Source: Hydractinia symbiolongicarpus
Lineage: Eukaryota > Cnidaria > Hydrozoa > Anthoathecata > Hydractiniidae
Reading direction: 5' to 3'
DNA: 64,000 nucleotides
Assembly: GCF_029227915.1 (NCBI RefSeq)
Contig: NC_079879.1
Span: 24,506,501-24,570,500 of the forward strand
Positions 1 to 43,914 of this stretch are shown one piece after another; the first letter of the stretch is position 1, and the number at the start of each line of letters is the position of its first letter. The translations under genes were made by a program, and so were the position numbers. The notes beneath the pieces were generated by a model. It ran no database searches. It was not told the DNA's origin and saw nothing but the letters and a program-made list of their open reading frames with translations.

Positions 1-2490
1 CTCCATTTTTTAGTTTCAAGATTTAATAAAGAAATTGATAAAAAATATAATTATGTGTCATTTGCTTAGATCCTGATAAAAGGGGCAGATACCACGTGGT
101 TAGTACGCGTATGGTAGTGAGTTCATTCACGAATTCCAGTTCTGGGGAACGTGATTCGAATCCTGATCGCTACCAGGCAGTATTTTCGCGATGCACAATA
201 TAGTTCTGATTCAATTTTAATTATATACGCTAATTCATGATCCAATCAGCCATTTTCAGTAGAAAATGAACGAATTGACTATAATAAATAGTCTTGAGTT
301 TATTGTTTTTTCGAATGATTTTCTTAAGCTTTTTAATTAAGATAGCATTAACTGGAGCTTTTGTCTTTGCGCATATCAGTCGCTAAATTTCTTAAGCTAT
401 CACGTATTTTCCATCTTAAATACAAAGAACGGGTTAATGTTAAGGATCGTTTTGTATTTCGTTTTTTTTTTATACGATGACTTTTTATTCGTTCCTATAA
501 AAAAACCAAAAGAGGCTCCCCGGGAGACAAGGTTGTACCAGAGAAAGCCTGTCCCTGTGCCCCGCAAAAAACACTTCAGGGTTTTATCCGGGTAGTAAAC
601 AAACTAAGGTATAACGTTTGTTATGTTCAGTTTTGTTTTGCATTGTTGGTAATAGGTTACCATACGATATGTTCTGGCTATACAGTTTTAGATAATTAAA
701 AAAAAAATGCCTAGAAATAGTCAATAAAGGTTATAGGATTTAGTATCTTTTAACTTACTTACGGTTTGAAGTTTAGACCAGCTAAAAAGTCAAATGTTTG
801 TCAACAGTCTGTCAGTCACAGAGGTGTTGACGTGACTCCTTTGCTTGACTAAGCCTTACTAATTTTGTGGTATATATCTACCATATCAGTTACTTCAAGG
901 AAGGAACATTAGGGCATTTCTGATATGTTTAGCTAAAACTCTTTCTTTGCACCAAAAAGTTTAGAATTCCTGCCTAATCAGCCAGGCAACGATGGATGTG
1001 TTGTAGTAGTTAAGAACCAAATCACCCCCCCCCCCTTGGCTTGAAAGTAAGGAAATCTTAAAGTGTTTAATGCAGATATACTGGATCTTTAGACACTACT
1101 TGCTAGCTAAAAAAAAATACGCAGACATTCAACCTTAATCTGTCCCATACTGAATGCCCTAACTTAGTCTGTTTTACACATGGTAGTAGTCTGCTCTCAT
1201 TAAAAATTGGGCTAGGCATTGCAATACCACCTTTTTTTTTCTACCAATGCCCAAATACCACCAATAATTGTTTATTAATTATTTTCTGAAAAAACTGTTG
1301 AATTTTGTTTTTCTACTTTTTATACTTGATATTTTTAATATCAGGATACTTTTTGTGACATTAAAAGGGAAGAAAAACAAACAAAAAATGTCTAAGCCCT
1401 GTAAATTTAGGTCATCACTCGGCAATGCCGACCTGAAAATCGACCTTCATTAAATTGAAGTAGGCTTGTACATGCCGACCTATATTCTTTCCATGGTCGG
1501 CATGCCGAGAAAATTAATTGATTACTTCAGCAAAACCGACCTTCTGTCACAAATAAGTAATAAAAATATAGCTTCAACAAACTGTTACCGTTTCCATATT
1601 TCGCTTGGAGCTTTACTTTCTATTAACAAGATTCTTTGAGAGCACTCAGTGTAGCGTCTGTATTTTGTTAGTGTCAATTAAGTTTCCTGCATTTATCAGA
1701 CCTGGTCGAACGAATGAAGGAATGTTGGCTCGTCGAAGTGCACTCCCCATTTTGTCATATAACTTTTTAACATTCGTAATATACAGAATAAATGATTTAC
1801 CTGACCGAAATCCCCGTTATCGAACCTCTGTAACAGAAATCCCCTGCAACAGGTTTTTTCTACAATTAAATCCATGATATAATGTGTATTTCGCCTGTAA
1901 GTGTAATGTTGCAGATCCGTACTCTGTTGGCGTTTACCTCCGCATTAGTTAAGAACCGCATGGCTGGATTTCTTGTGTAAGACCTGGTTACCAATGAGCA
2001 AGTGGCCAGGCAATAGAGATTCATGTCCACGTAGTTCTTTTAACTAAGTCAGGAGTCGGTGAATTAGCTAAGATGGTCATGGTTAGCTATGAATAGACTT
2101 GCTTGTGTCGACCTTGCTGACCTGTCAGATCGGTTTGCTGACCTAATTTTTACTTAAGGTTGGCGAAATTTTGCAAAAAAGCTGAAATTTGTCCACTAAA
2201 CTATAGTCCGTAAAAAGATTTTGCACTTATAGATTTAGATTTTTTATAAGACTGCACATTATTGAAATTGCTATGTTCATCTTTAAATATGTATTTATTA
2301 AGGTATAAGCATTCTCATACTAGCATTATTCACATAAATATACTATTTCCAAACAACAATACTAAATAGTGATTTTACACAACAATTTTACCTTTAATTA
2401 ATTCAAGTTGTAAGGAAATGTGGAATTTTTATGCTGTATTGTTATGATTCAATTTTGTTTTTTAGTTTTAATACTTTTACTTAAATTGGC
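1..2490. other. 5' flank of WDPCP, no gene seen
   Basis: AT-rich sequence upstream of the WDPCP start codon. Reading frames are short and match no family I recognise. It holds a tRNA-related fragment near 81-175 and scattered copies of a GCCGACC-type word (about 1420-1510 and 2105-2165) that suggest an eroded inverted-repeat element. The WDPCP promoter and any 5' UTR exon should lie here, but I see no decisive signal. Confidence 0.5.
81..175 (+). repeat. tRNA-related SINE fragment (tentative)
   Basis: The segment has a box-A-like TGGTTAGTACGCG near its start and a box-B-like GATTCGAATCC near 151-161. Together these look like an RNA polymerase III split promoter in a tRNA-derived SINE head. 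It does not fold convincingly as an intact tRNA and has no clear acceptor stem, so I call it a repeat fragment and not a tRNA gene. Confidence 0.35.
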
Positions 2491-15567
<13,077 letters not shown>

Positions 15568-15997
15568 CCAAAGTTAGTTGAAATTCAACTTGCTGATAAT
15601 CTTAAACTTGCTCTCTTTGGAAATGTGTGACTAATGTTGATTGAACTTCAACTCACGACCAATACAAATTTGTGTGTGTGTACACTTTTATTTATTTTTT
15701 AATGAGATTTATATATTTATATATATATTTTTAAAACAATTTGTAATTTTGTAAATATGAGAATAACTTGGTGGTGGTGACAACATTTTTTGAGTGTGCT
15801 TGTGGCCTCATGAACCAAAAAAATTGTATCTCGAGGATTGTCTCGTCTGTACTTTATTCGATGTTAAGGTATGGTAAATGACATGACATCAAAATTAGGT
15901 TTTAAAATTGAGGTCTAACTTAGCTTAGCATTAAACCAAAAATGGAAGACCAAGCGAAGCATCAAACGCGTTATAAGCCGTTTATGTTCTGCAAAGG

Positions 15998-16082
15998 CCA
16001 TTCTTGTCCCCAGAGCTCTTTTGAGATTAAAACCTTGAAAGTACTTTCGAGTTTATCTCAAAGAGCTCTGGGGTCGAGAATG
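15998..16082. mobile_element. Short MITE-like inverted repeat (CCCCAGAGCTC ends)
   Basis: The left arm CATTCTTGTCCCCAGAGCTC and the right arm, which reads CATTCTCGACCCCAGAGCTC on the minus strand, pair over about 33 bp with few mismatches around a roughly 18 bp centre. The ends resemble the CTCGTCCCCAGG-type termini at 39097 and 63931, so it may be a related miniature DNA element. Confidence 0.5.
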
Positions 16083-17065
16083 TGCAAATGCAGTTCAAGT
16101 GAAGCTGATTTTTGATCATCTTTCTGTAAACTAGTCAGAGCACACCCTAAGAGAATAAATTTTTGTAGGAATTAAATTTTCGAATTACACGATTTTTTTT
16201 TGCTTCTCAGCGAAATGCTTTAAATGCCACTGTTGCTATTCTCCGAAATATTCTCTCGCAAATTATCAATTCCATCATTCGCAAAATTAAATTCTCACAA
16301 ATTCATTTTTCAATACCTTGTTAAATATTGACCGTTGTCTACAATTACTTTGTAATTGTATGGTGTACCCGGTTGTTCTGCTTGGTGGGGTTTCCAACGT
16401 TAAACGGCTAGAAAAGATTTTTCTTTAAAACGTCTGGTTAATCGACTAACATTCACCCTTTTTTAGTTTAAAAAACAATACCCAAGATTTTAAGCCTAAG
16501 TAAACTCCTGATGAGAACACTGTAGAGGATCGTTAGGACAGTTTTCTGACAGTCAAAACTGTAACATTATTGACATGTCTAAGAGAGATATCTAGTGTTT
16601 GTTTAGTCTAACATAGAGAAAAAAGCTGAGAAGATCCCTAAAATTGAAAGAAAATAGTTATGCTAAAGGCGTTACAACAATATTTTTACGGTCAGTGTTG
16701 CGACAAATGCTGGATTGCATCGCAAACTGCAAATTTATCATAAATTTTATTTACCATAGGATACTATGGAGTTCGTGTGTAAAAAATGTACAGGAAAATT
16801 ATAGGAACTTTATCATTTTTTTAGGCAACCATCTCAATCGTAAACAAGATAATATTCAAATGCGTCAAGAGTTATGATGAATAAATTGTGTGAATGTAAA
16901 TTGACGAGTCTGAGGGCCCGCGTATGTCAATCTTGTCAGTTCCATATTTTCTAACCAAATAAAATTGTTACAAAGATAAATCTATATTCCTTTAAAATAA
17001 ATTACATATTATTCCTTTCAAAATTCATATCACGAAAAATTGGTATTGCTAATGCAGTTTTTAAG

Positions 17066-17071
17066 TTTATT
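17066..17071 (-). terminator. Putative VPS11 polyadenylation signal
   Basis: AATAAA on the minus strand, 42 nt beyond the VPS11 stop codon. Its position and orientation suit a short 3' UTR. No transcript evidence is available here. Confidence 0.5.
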
Positions 17072-17112
17072 ATGCGTATCAAAAACAACGAAGAATTTTT
17101 AGAATTAGGCAT

Positions 17113-37040
<19,928 letters not shown>

Positions 37041-37400
37041 TGCATTTTTGTTCCATGTAGAAGGGTCTCGGACCTCGGACATGCAAAACAGGTATGGGGG
37101 GCCATGCACACGGAATCAAAATTTCGATCCGAGGGAGGAAAGAAACGAAGATACAAATTTAATAACCTCTCGGAAAAGAGGAAGCTTGATTTGTAATAAT
37201 TTCCAAGAATTTTTGCGCAGATAAATTTGCGCGAATACGAATAAAATTCGCGAAAATTAACTTTTTGCGAAAATTAATCAACTTATTTTTTAGAAATAGG
37301 ATGCGAACTAAACTAATGTTATCCGCAATTAATATCGAGCGATTTCACTGGAGTAAAAAATGTGAAGTCATTTCACTCGGCTGTTGTTTTTCGACAACTA

Positions 37401-38291
37401 CAGTGCACTCTCCATAACTCGAACTCCCACGGGGAATCAGAAATCGTTCGAGTTATTGAGCGGTTCGGGTAATGGAGAGTAAATTTATCCTTTATACATA
37501 AGCCCCCTTGAAAGAAAACGATGTATTTGAGTAATTATCTACCTTACGGGTAAGAAGTAAGTCGTAAACAGTTTATTTCAGTTGACTAAATCTATTCTGT
37601 AATTAATCCAATCCGTAAATACAGTTTGTTTACTGGTCAAATTGATATAATGTTTAATATTATCATTCAAATCCTTGAGAGACTTCATCATTTGTTTTCC
37701 CAATTCGGAGAAAAGGCTGAAATCTTCGAGAATACTAATAGCTTTCAAGACTTTTTCTGTCGTTGGTTTAGTAATCTTGCTCTCATCCTGGTCTTTGTTC
37801 TCTGCGTCATCTTCTCACGTCTTCAGCTTGAGCACCGGAGAATTCTGATTTGATTTCAGCAATGATATCAGCATTTGATAGTCGACTAGGGGAAGTACTG
37901 ATTTTGATATTGAAATCGATGAAATCACCTTTTGAGATATCAGGGTCGATGTTGTCAGGAAAATCTTGTTTTAAGTACAGAAGGTCGGTATTTAGTGGTG
38001 GGATAGGATTCTCTTCTACGCCATCATCACTTAACTCCTTAAAAGGATCATCTTCATCATTGATCGCTTTCTCTAAATCATTCTTTGAGATTCCAGATTT
38101 TCGAAAACAGTTGACAATTTTCAGATTGTAGCCTATTATGCTTTCAAGAAACAAAAAATATTAACTTAACGACTTAAGGAGATTTTCGAGTTATGGAGAT
38201 TCGAGTAATAGAGATTTTCACGGTACCACGGATTCGTTCGAGTTAAGGAGCGGTTCGAGTTAAAGGGTCTCGAGCTATGTCGAGTTCAGGT
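37401..38291 (-). mobile_element. Decayed Tigger/pogo-type DNA transposon
   Basis: Both ends carry arrays of TAACTCGAA/TTCGAGTTA-like words. The left end starts CAGTGCACTCTCCATAACTC and the right end, in inverse, ACCTGAACTCGACATAGCTC. Between them is a remnant of the C-terminal part of a CENP-B/jerky-like transposase. The element is internally deleted and its ends have diverged, and I see no intact TA target duplication. It lies between VPS11 and the GATA gene. Confidence 0.75.
37578..38154 (-). pseudogene. Tigger-like transposase C-terminal remnant
   Basis: The frame 38154-37807 has the pattern found at the end of Tigger transposases: VNCFRKSGI, then DEDDPF and an acidic tail. After a stop near 37807 a plus-one frame continues from about 37797 to 37578 with EKVLKAISILEDF and a terminal helical tail, so one frameshift separates the two parts. 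The DNA-binding and DDE catalytic regions are absent. It is not functional. Confidence 0.75.
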
Positions 38292-39381
38292 GTTGAAAAA
38301 AACGGGTTGGTAAATATTATCTGTCAATGTGCGTCAAAAGGCGAACGGCATTCTCATACCTCCTGCTGATTTCATTAGTCAAAATAAAAATGACAAACAA
38401 CATGTTAAAAATTCGAAAATCAACGAATTAAATTTCTTTCGAATGCTTAAATTTTACAAATTGAGCTATAATTTCCGCCAAAAAGTTGTGATACTAAAAG
38501 TAGCTAAATAAGTATGTTATTCATTTCATTGTTTAATCACCTAAATGTTTGTCAAAAAATACTGCAAAAAATTCAAACAGATTATTTTTGATGCCCCAAT
38601 ATGCTATTTACATAGCGTTTCCCGCTCTTTTCATAATAAGAGCATTTTTTATTGTCTGGTTTTGTATTTAGTTGCTTTTTTTGTTCACTTATATTTATAA
38701 AATTGTTAATTTCAATCCAAAGAGAGTCGAGATACATATTATTATTATTAAACGTCAATAATTTCAATCCAGTGTAAACTATAAATAAATACTATAAATA
38801 TTAAATTACATATATACAACTAATTTATATCAATTTTAACTCTTAAATTAAACAAGTGAAACAAATAATTTTATTTTTTTACCTAAAGTGAAAAAAATAC
38901 TAAATCTATAATTCTTTCTCTATACAATTCTATGACCAACGTTTTTTAACAAGTAAAGTTTAAAAACCATTTGATTTATCGATCTTGTTTTTCTCGTCCA
39001 TGTTTTTTTTTCCACCTGAAGAAAAAAACTCGTGCGCACACCCCTAGACTAAAGACTAGACTAAAAAAGTCCCCAAACAGAAGCACGGTTAGCTCAAACC
39101 TCGTCCCCAGGACTTTTAGTCTCTCATCGGCGTTGCACTTATTGATAGGTCTCGCTGTCAGATGTACAAAAAGAGACAACAGGTCCTGGGATCGCGGTTA
39201 CGATGAGCTCATACTAATAATAAGTAAAACTCAGAGAAAGGATACGTTTATAAAATTTCAACTTCCAATCCTAAACTCTCACAAGATATAAAAATAAAAA
39301 TAGGTGAATTAGAAAATAAGCAAGGAACTTGTAAGAAGAAATACAAAACTCGCTAGAAAGTATCTTTTCGCGCCTAACAAC
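38292..39381. other. Intergenic, no gene seen apart from a small MITE
   Basis: AT-rich sequence between the Tigger remnant and the 3' end of the GATA gene. It contains a roughly 104 bp inverted-repeat element at 39097-39200. Other open frames are short and without recognisable content. Confidence 0.6.
39097..39200. mobile_element. MITE with AACCTCGTCCCCAGGAC ends
   Basis: The left end is AACCTCGTCCCCAGGAC. The right end, on the minus strand, is TAACCGCGATCCCAGGAC, so about 17 bp pair with a few mismatches around an unrelated centre. A related terminus appears at 63931 and a more distant one at 15998, so this is a small family of miniature DNA elements in the window. Confidence 0.65.
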
Positions 39382-40941
39382 TCAGTAGATAGAACTGACA
39401 TAACGTCTGAAAGTGTTGCATCGTTTCACTGTATTGTACATTCCGCACCTAGAACAATATGGTACCTTTTTCTCGTCTTTCAGTGGAATATACCAACATC
39501 TGGTGCATCGTATTCGATGTTTTTTCCAACGAATGCCACACGCGTTACATAAATGCGTCCCATCCTCCGCGTCACGCCATAAAGGTGTATGACTTGTGCT
39601 ACAGGAAGCGCATTCTTTCTCATATTTCATTGGCGCAATGCCAACGTGCGTAAAATCATCAGCATTTAATATTGGTATAAAAAATGATGAGTCAGCAAAA
39701 AGTGGAATGCAACTTCTCGGGCGGTTTTCTTCGAGTTGCAGACAACGTGGTTTCTTCTTGCTTGTGCATTCATCAGAAGAATCGCCATTGATAGAAGTGT
39801 CAATTTTCCTTTTTGCACGTGGCTCAGAATTTGTCAATCGATTCGTAAGCTTACATAATGGAGTGTATTGACCCGAAAAGCTTTCATTCATTGAATTATG
39901 CCGTTTAAGTGAACCGTTGGAAAGCTTGGAATTGATTAGCACATCTGATGAGCATTCAGTTGTTTTGCAGCCTTTCTTAACTGAAGGTGTCATAAGAAAA
40001 GACACGCCCTTAAAAGTTTCATCTTTTGGGCTTATGCTTTTTGACGGTTTTAAAGGTTTTCTTAAGGATGACTTTGATGACGAGGTAGTCGATTTTTTGT
40101 TGACAGGTGAAGCAGAATCCTTTTTTGATTGATATTTCTTTACTTTTGATTGACTTTGCATTGATTTGGTATCACCAGTACTGTTCTTGGGTAACTCTAA
40201 CGTGCTTGGCTCCTTGCTAGTTGTCTTGTTCGTTGTCTTCTTAGAGGTTTGATTTGTAGACGTTACAGACAGTTTACGTGGAGATTTTTCCATTTGTTTT
40301 GGACTGGACTTAGATATTTCTTTTTCCCCATTTTTGCATAAATTCCATAGATATGTATCTAAGCTGTCGCACGCATCAAAGTCCATAGAATTCATTAATG
40401 GTGATTTACAAGGTGAAGATGTGACCATTTTCGTAGGTGAATAATTCTTCTTACAATTTCCAGAACTTTTAAAGCGATCGTCTTTATATAACTGCCATAA
40501 GATTGAGTCTTCAGCTTCATTTACAATTTCCATGGGTTTTTTTGGTGATGAACTCGGAGTACGATATGAAGATTTCAGTCGAGGCGAACTACGTGAAGTT
40601 TTTTTGTAAGGAGAATTCGTAAAAAATGATTTGCGCAGTAGCGGTTTGGTTGGAGTTCTCTTGAATGATTCTTTCAACGTAAGTTGACGAGGAGATCGAT
40701 TGTTAACTTTAATTTGGGGTGACTTTTTGGGGTATATTTTGTAAAGTGAATCTTTTTTGGGTGTTTTGTGCGGGGAGAAGCATTTCTTCACCTTATTAGA
40801 CTTGGTTGTATTGTTGTCGCCTGTATATAACTCCCACAGACAAGAGTCATCCATGCTACTATACGAATCCGAATCACTTGATTTGCTGTCGCCACCCAAG
40901 CTTCCATTATCACATCCCCTCCAAACAGAGCTAAAAAACAT
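39382..40941 (-). CDS. ZGLP1: ZGLP1-like GATA-type zinc-finger protein (519 aa, single long frame)
   Basis: ZGLP1 is a divergent GATA-family nuclear regulator with germline roles in mammals. The C-terminus has a GATA finger, C-x2-C-x17-C-x2-C, at residues 444-468 (CASC ... TPLWRDAEDGTHLCNACG). A second Cys4 motif, C-x2-C-x13-C-x2-C, follows at 479-499 (CTRC ... CSRC), an arrangement matching ZGLP1 and not GATA1-6. The first 400 residues are disordered, rich in S, P and K, with many SP/TP sites. They carry three copies of a DSxLWxLY-like motif near residues 33-39, 146-152 and 196-202. The start is an ATG at 40941, but the sequence around it (ATGTTTTTTAG/CTC) also reads as a splice acceptor, so translation may begin in an upstream exon. 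Orthology to ZGLP1 rests on the two fingers only; a different GATA-like family member is possible. Confidence 0.8.
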   Translation of the reverse strand: MFFSSVWRGCDNGSLGGDSKSSDSDSYSSMDDSCLWELYTGDNNTTKSNKVKKCFSPHKTPKKDSLYKIYPKKSPQIKVNNRSPRQLTLKESFKRTPTKPLLRKSFFTNSPYKKTSRSSPRLKSSYRTPSSSPKKPMEIVNEAEDSILWQLYKDDRFKSSGNCKKNYSPTKMVTSSPCKSPLMNSMDFDACDSLDTYLWNLCKNGEKEISKSSPKQMEKSPRKLSVTSTNQTSKKTTNKTTSKEPSTLELPKNSTGDTKSMQSQSKVKKYQSKKDSASPVNKKSTTSSSKSSLRKPLKPSKSISPKDETFKGVSFLMTPSVKKGCKTTECSSDVLINSKLSNGSLKRHNSMNESFSGQYTPLCKLTNRLTNSEPRAKRKIDTSINGDSSDECTSKKKPRCLQLEENRPRSCIPLFADSSFFIPILNADDFTHVGIAPMKYEKECASCSTSHTPLWRDAEDGTHLCNACGIRWKKHRIRCTRCWYIPLKDEKKVPYCSRCGMYNTVKRCNTFRRYVSSIY

Positions 40942-43914
40942 AATTACAATTAGCTAAACGTCAACGTTGAAACTCTTTCTGCACTTTTTTTTATTTATTT
41001 TTAAGCGCTGGCAAATTTTGAACAGCTGTTCTTAAACCCACCGACCCGGTCCCTGGTCGTGATGTTTACATTATACACATGCGTAGACAATATCTTTCAG
41101 CAGCCTTAACAAACGCTGCTAAAAGCTATTGTTTCCGCAGAAGCTATTGTTTCCGCAGAAGCTATTGTTTTTGCAGGACCAAAGTTCAACCAATCGATGG
41201 TAAAAGAGTTCACAGTAAGTACTAAAGGGAAACAAATAATGTGACGAAGTAATTTTTGTACAAAATAATTTTTTACGAATTTTTTGCGGAGCTAAATTAC
41301 GGGGTTAAATTAGAAACAGTAGTATATGAAAATTAACGGATTTTAGTTATCCGCAAAATTAAATTCCTCAAATAAAAACGCTGTTGCTACACTTGTTGCG
41401 TTTATTCTGTTTTGCTCCATTTCCCATCTTAGATAGTTTGATTGCTTTCTCTCAGTGGGTTTGCTTATGGCTTGCAGTCCTGCAACAGTCAATCGAATCC
41501 CGCTAACTGCCAGATAGTATATTAAACAAGCCTATAACAAGCACTGTTCTATTTAACAAGATCCGGTCTGGGAGAGTATTATAATCTTAATCGCTTTTGA
41601 TAATTTTGAGATACTATACACTATACACGCCAGGGTAAATGGTCATCTAGCTAGCTACATTTTCCCCTATCGTTCAATCGAGAAACCCTTTCACTTTATT
41701 GTTGCAGCTTTTACTCGTCCTTAGCTATAAATTCAGGATTTGATTTAAAACCAATTTTGATTTTGAGCCCTACAATAAGATTCTGAGAAGTCCCCGTTTA
41801 CTAACCTTCTAACATAAGAATTTGTGCAGCTCTTTCCAGCCAAACTCAATGTTCGAAATCCATCAACAATACCATGTCCTCTCCGACAAAACCGTTGTCT
41901 GACTTTGGATGGATCTTTCTTCCTTTGTCGATAGGAACGTGCAAATACATTCTCCTTGTCGTACATGGAGCTCAGCATGACCAAGGAGTTGATAGTGATA
42001 CCAGAACTAAGCATAAGACGCCTTTCCAGGGCCAGCGAATCCCTGATGAAAACAAACAAATCGCAACATTTTTGTTACGCGGGGTTATTTTCAAATTGTT
42101 TCAGGGCGATTTAAAATTTGAAACTTGGTTATCTCTCTTTTTAGTAGTCTCAAAATTATCAAAAGCGATTAAGAATAAAATATTTGAAATAAAAAGCTGC
42201 CCTTTTGTGTTGTTTTGGATATAACAGCTACAGTTTTAGTCAGAGAAAATATTCTTTAGAAAAATATTACCCCCATGTCGAAAAAAAAATTGCTTTCGAA
42301 GGTTTCGTATTCGAAAAGAGGTCGAACAGGGTGAAAAAGCATCTTTTTATTTTTACTTTTCACAATCTAAGAGAGAAAATTTTGCAAGAAAATATCTTAT
42401 ATCTTACATAGTTGACGTTTTAAAATTTCTTTTTGAAAGTTTTTTCAGCTACTAGATTTTGCTTATGCGGTTTTGCTTTTCATCACGGTATAGACACTTC
42501 ACAGAGCGGGACAGGTGAAACAAAATTAGAAAAAGGGCGAGCTTTGTTAAAAGCGAATTAGAGCAATCAAAACACCTTATTTCTCAGAAACCTTAGCTTG
42601 TAAAATACAATCAAATCAAATGAAATCAAATATGTTCTGGTTCCTCTTTGCACTGGATGTCTCGCTTTGAAGTTCGAACTCCTACGCTTCTTCTGCAGAT
42701 GGCCTATAAATTTATGAATTCTTTATTTTTCCTAGAAAAACATGAGTTTGCCGTCCCCACTATAAAAAAGAAACAGCAGGCGCTGGAAATTAGGTTGTAA
42801 CGTAAAAAGAAAGAGTTATAAAAAGCCACGCAATATCGAAAGGAGAACGCGTCTTTAAATTTATTTTTATTGAGTGAATTCCGAAGATATATTTTCGCGG
42901 CAGTGTCAAAAATTTTGAAAATATATTTACGCAAAATACCGCAAACGTTGAAACCATCAAAAAAAAATGCAGAAGATGCGGTATTTACAAAGTTTGCTAA
43001 CAAGAAACACGTCAGTTGATTTCTTACAATACAAAAACAATAAACTTTAGGATAGGTGTCAAACTCATGTTTTTAGCCTGGAAAACTATAAAATAACTCT
43101 AGGGACGTTCTCTTAAGTAAAAAGGCAGGCAAACTCATACCGCTTCTGTGACCTTTGACATCAAGACTGTTCGGATTAAAAAGTGAAACCACCTGACAAG
43201 ATACCCGTCTTTAAAGTAAATTCTATCTGATCCGATCCAAGGATCACATTGTTTGGACCCTCTCAAGATTTAGATTCTGGGACAAGGTTTTGTCTAAATA
43301 TTAAAAAACCTAACAAGTCTTGGGTTGCGGAAAGGACGATATTTAAAGCTACTAATTTTTGCAACTAAAAATTATGTAGAACTTCGCGCGAATTTTCGCA
43401 TGAAATACCAAACAGGTAATGAACAGTCGGTTATATTTCTGCTTATCAATTTCGGCATACCTTTTGCGTTTACTAACTGTCGTAATTTTTGTTCTTTTTT
43501 TAACTTTTCTGACAAAGTACGATAAATTGATAAGCGGGGAACTTACTATAGGAAAGCTATTTTAACTTTTCTGATGGTAATTAAAATGATATATCTATTA
43601 TAAAAATGGTCGAGCTTTATACAAATCATTAAAAAAAGAATTCATGATACTCAAAATGCATATATACCTAATCTAGGATAACATACAATTCTCGTGCACG
43701 AAAAAAAGCTAATTTTCAGTTCTAGGATAGGTTGTTGAAAAGAAGTGTCAATCTATATATATCATCCAAAGTTGCGTTTTATTTTTATTTTAGCGATCGT
43801 TAAACTATCTGGAACCAAAAATTAGAATTCACAAACCGGGATCTGCAATACGTCACTTTAAAATTCTATTTTTCATAAATTTAAAAATTCAACCAGTAAA
43901 ATGTTAACATATTC
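40942..43914. other. Intergenic between the GATA gene and GSAP
   Basis: There is no recognisable gene here. It contains three 18 bp tandem units at 41123-41176 and, on the minus strand about 41745-42059, an open frame without an ATG that I could not identify. It should include the GATA gene promoter and the GSAP 3' UTR. On the minus strand an AATAAA-rich stretch near 43775-43785 could serve GSAP polyadenylation. Confidence 0.55.
41123..41176. repeat. 18 bp tandem repeat x 3
   Basis: Three consecutive copies of AAGCTATTGTTTCCGCAG; the third has two changes. The repeat lies about 180 bp upstream of the GATA gene start codon. Confidence 0.9.

Larger units (their letters stand above)
15568..17112. 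other. Convergent intergenic region between WDPCP and VPS11
   Basis: WDPCP and VPS11 end facing each other here. The region holds the presumed WDPCP 3' UTR, with an AATAAA at 16154-16159, and a short inverted-repeat element at 15998-16082. On the minus strand it holds a VPS11 polyadenylation signal at 17066-17071. I see no further gene. Confidence 0.7.
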
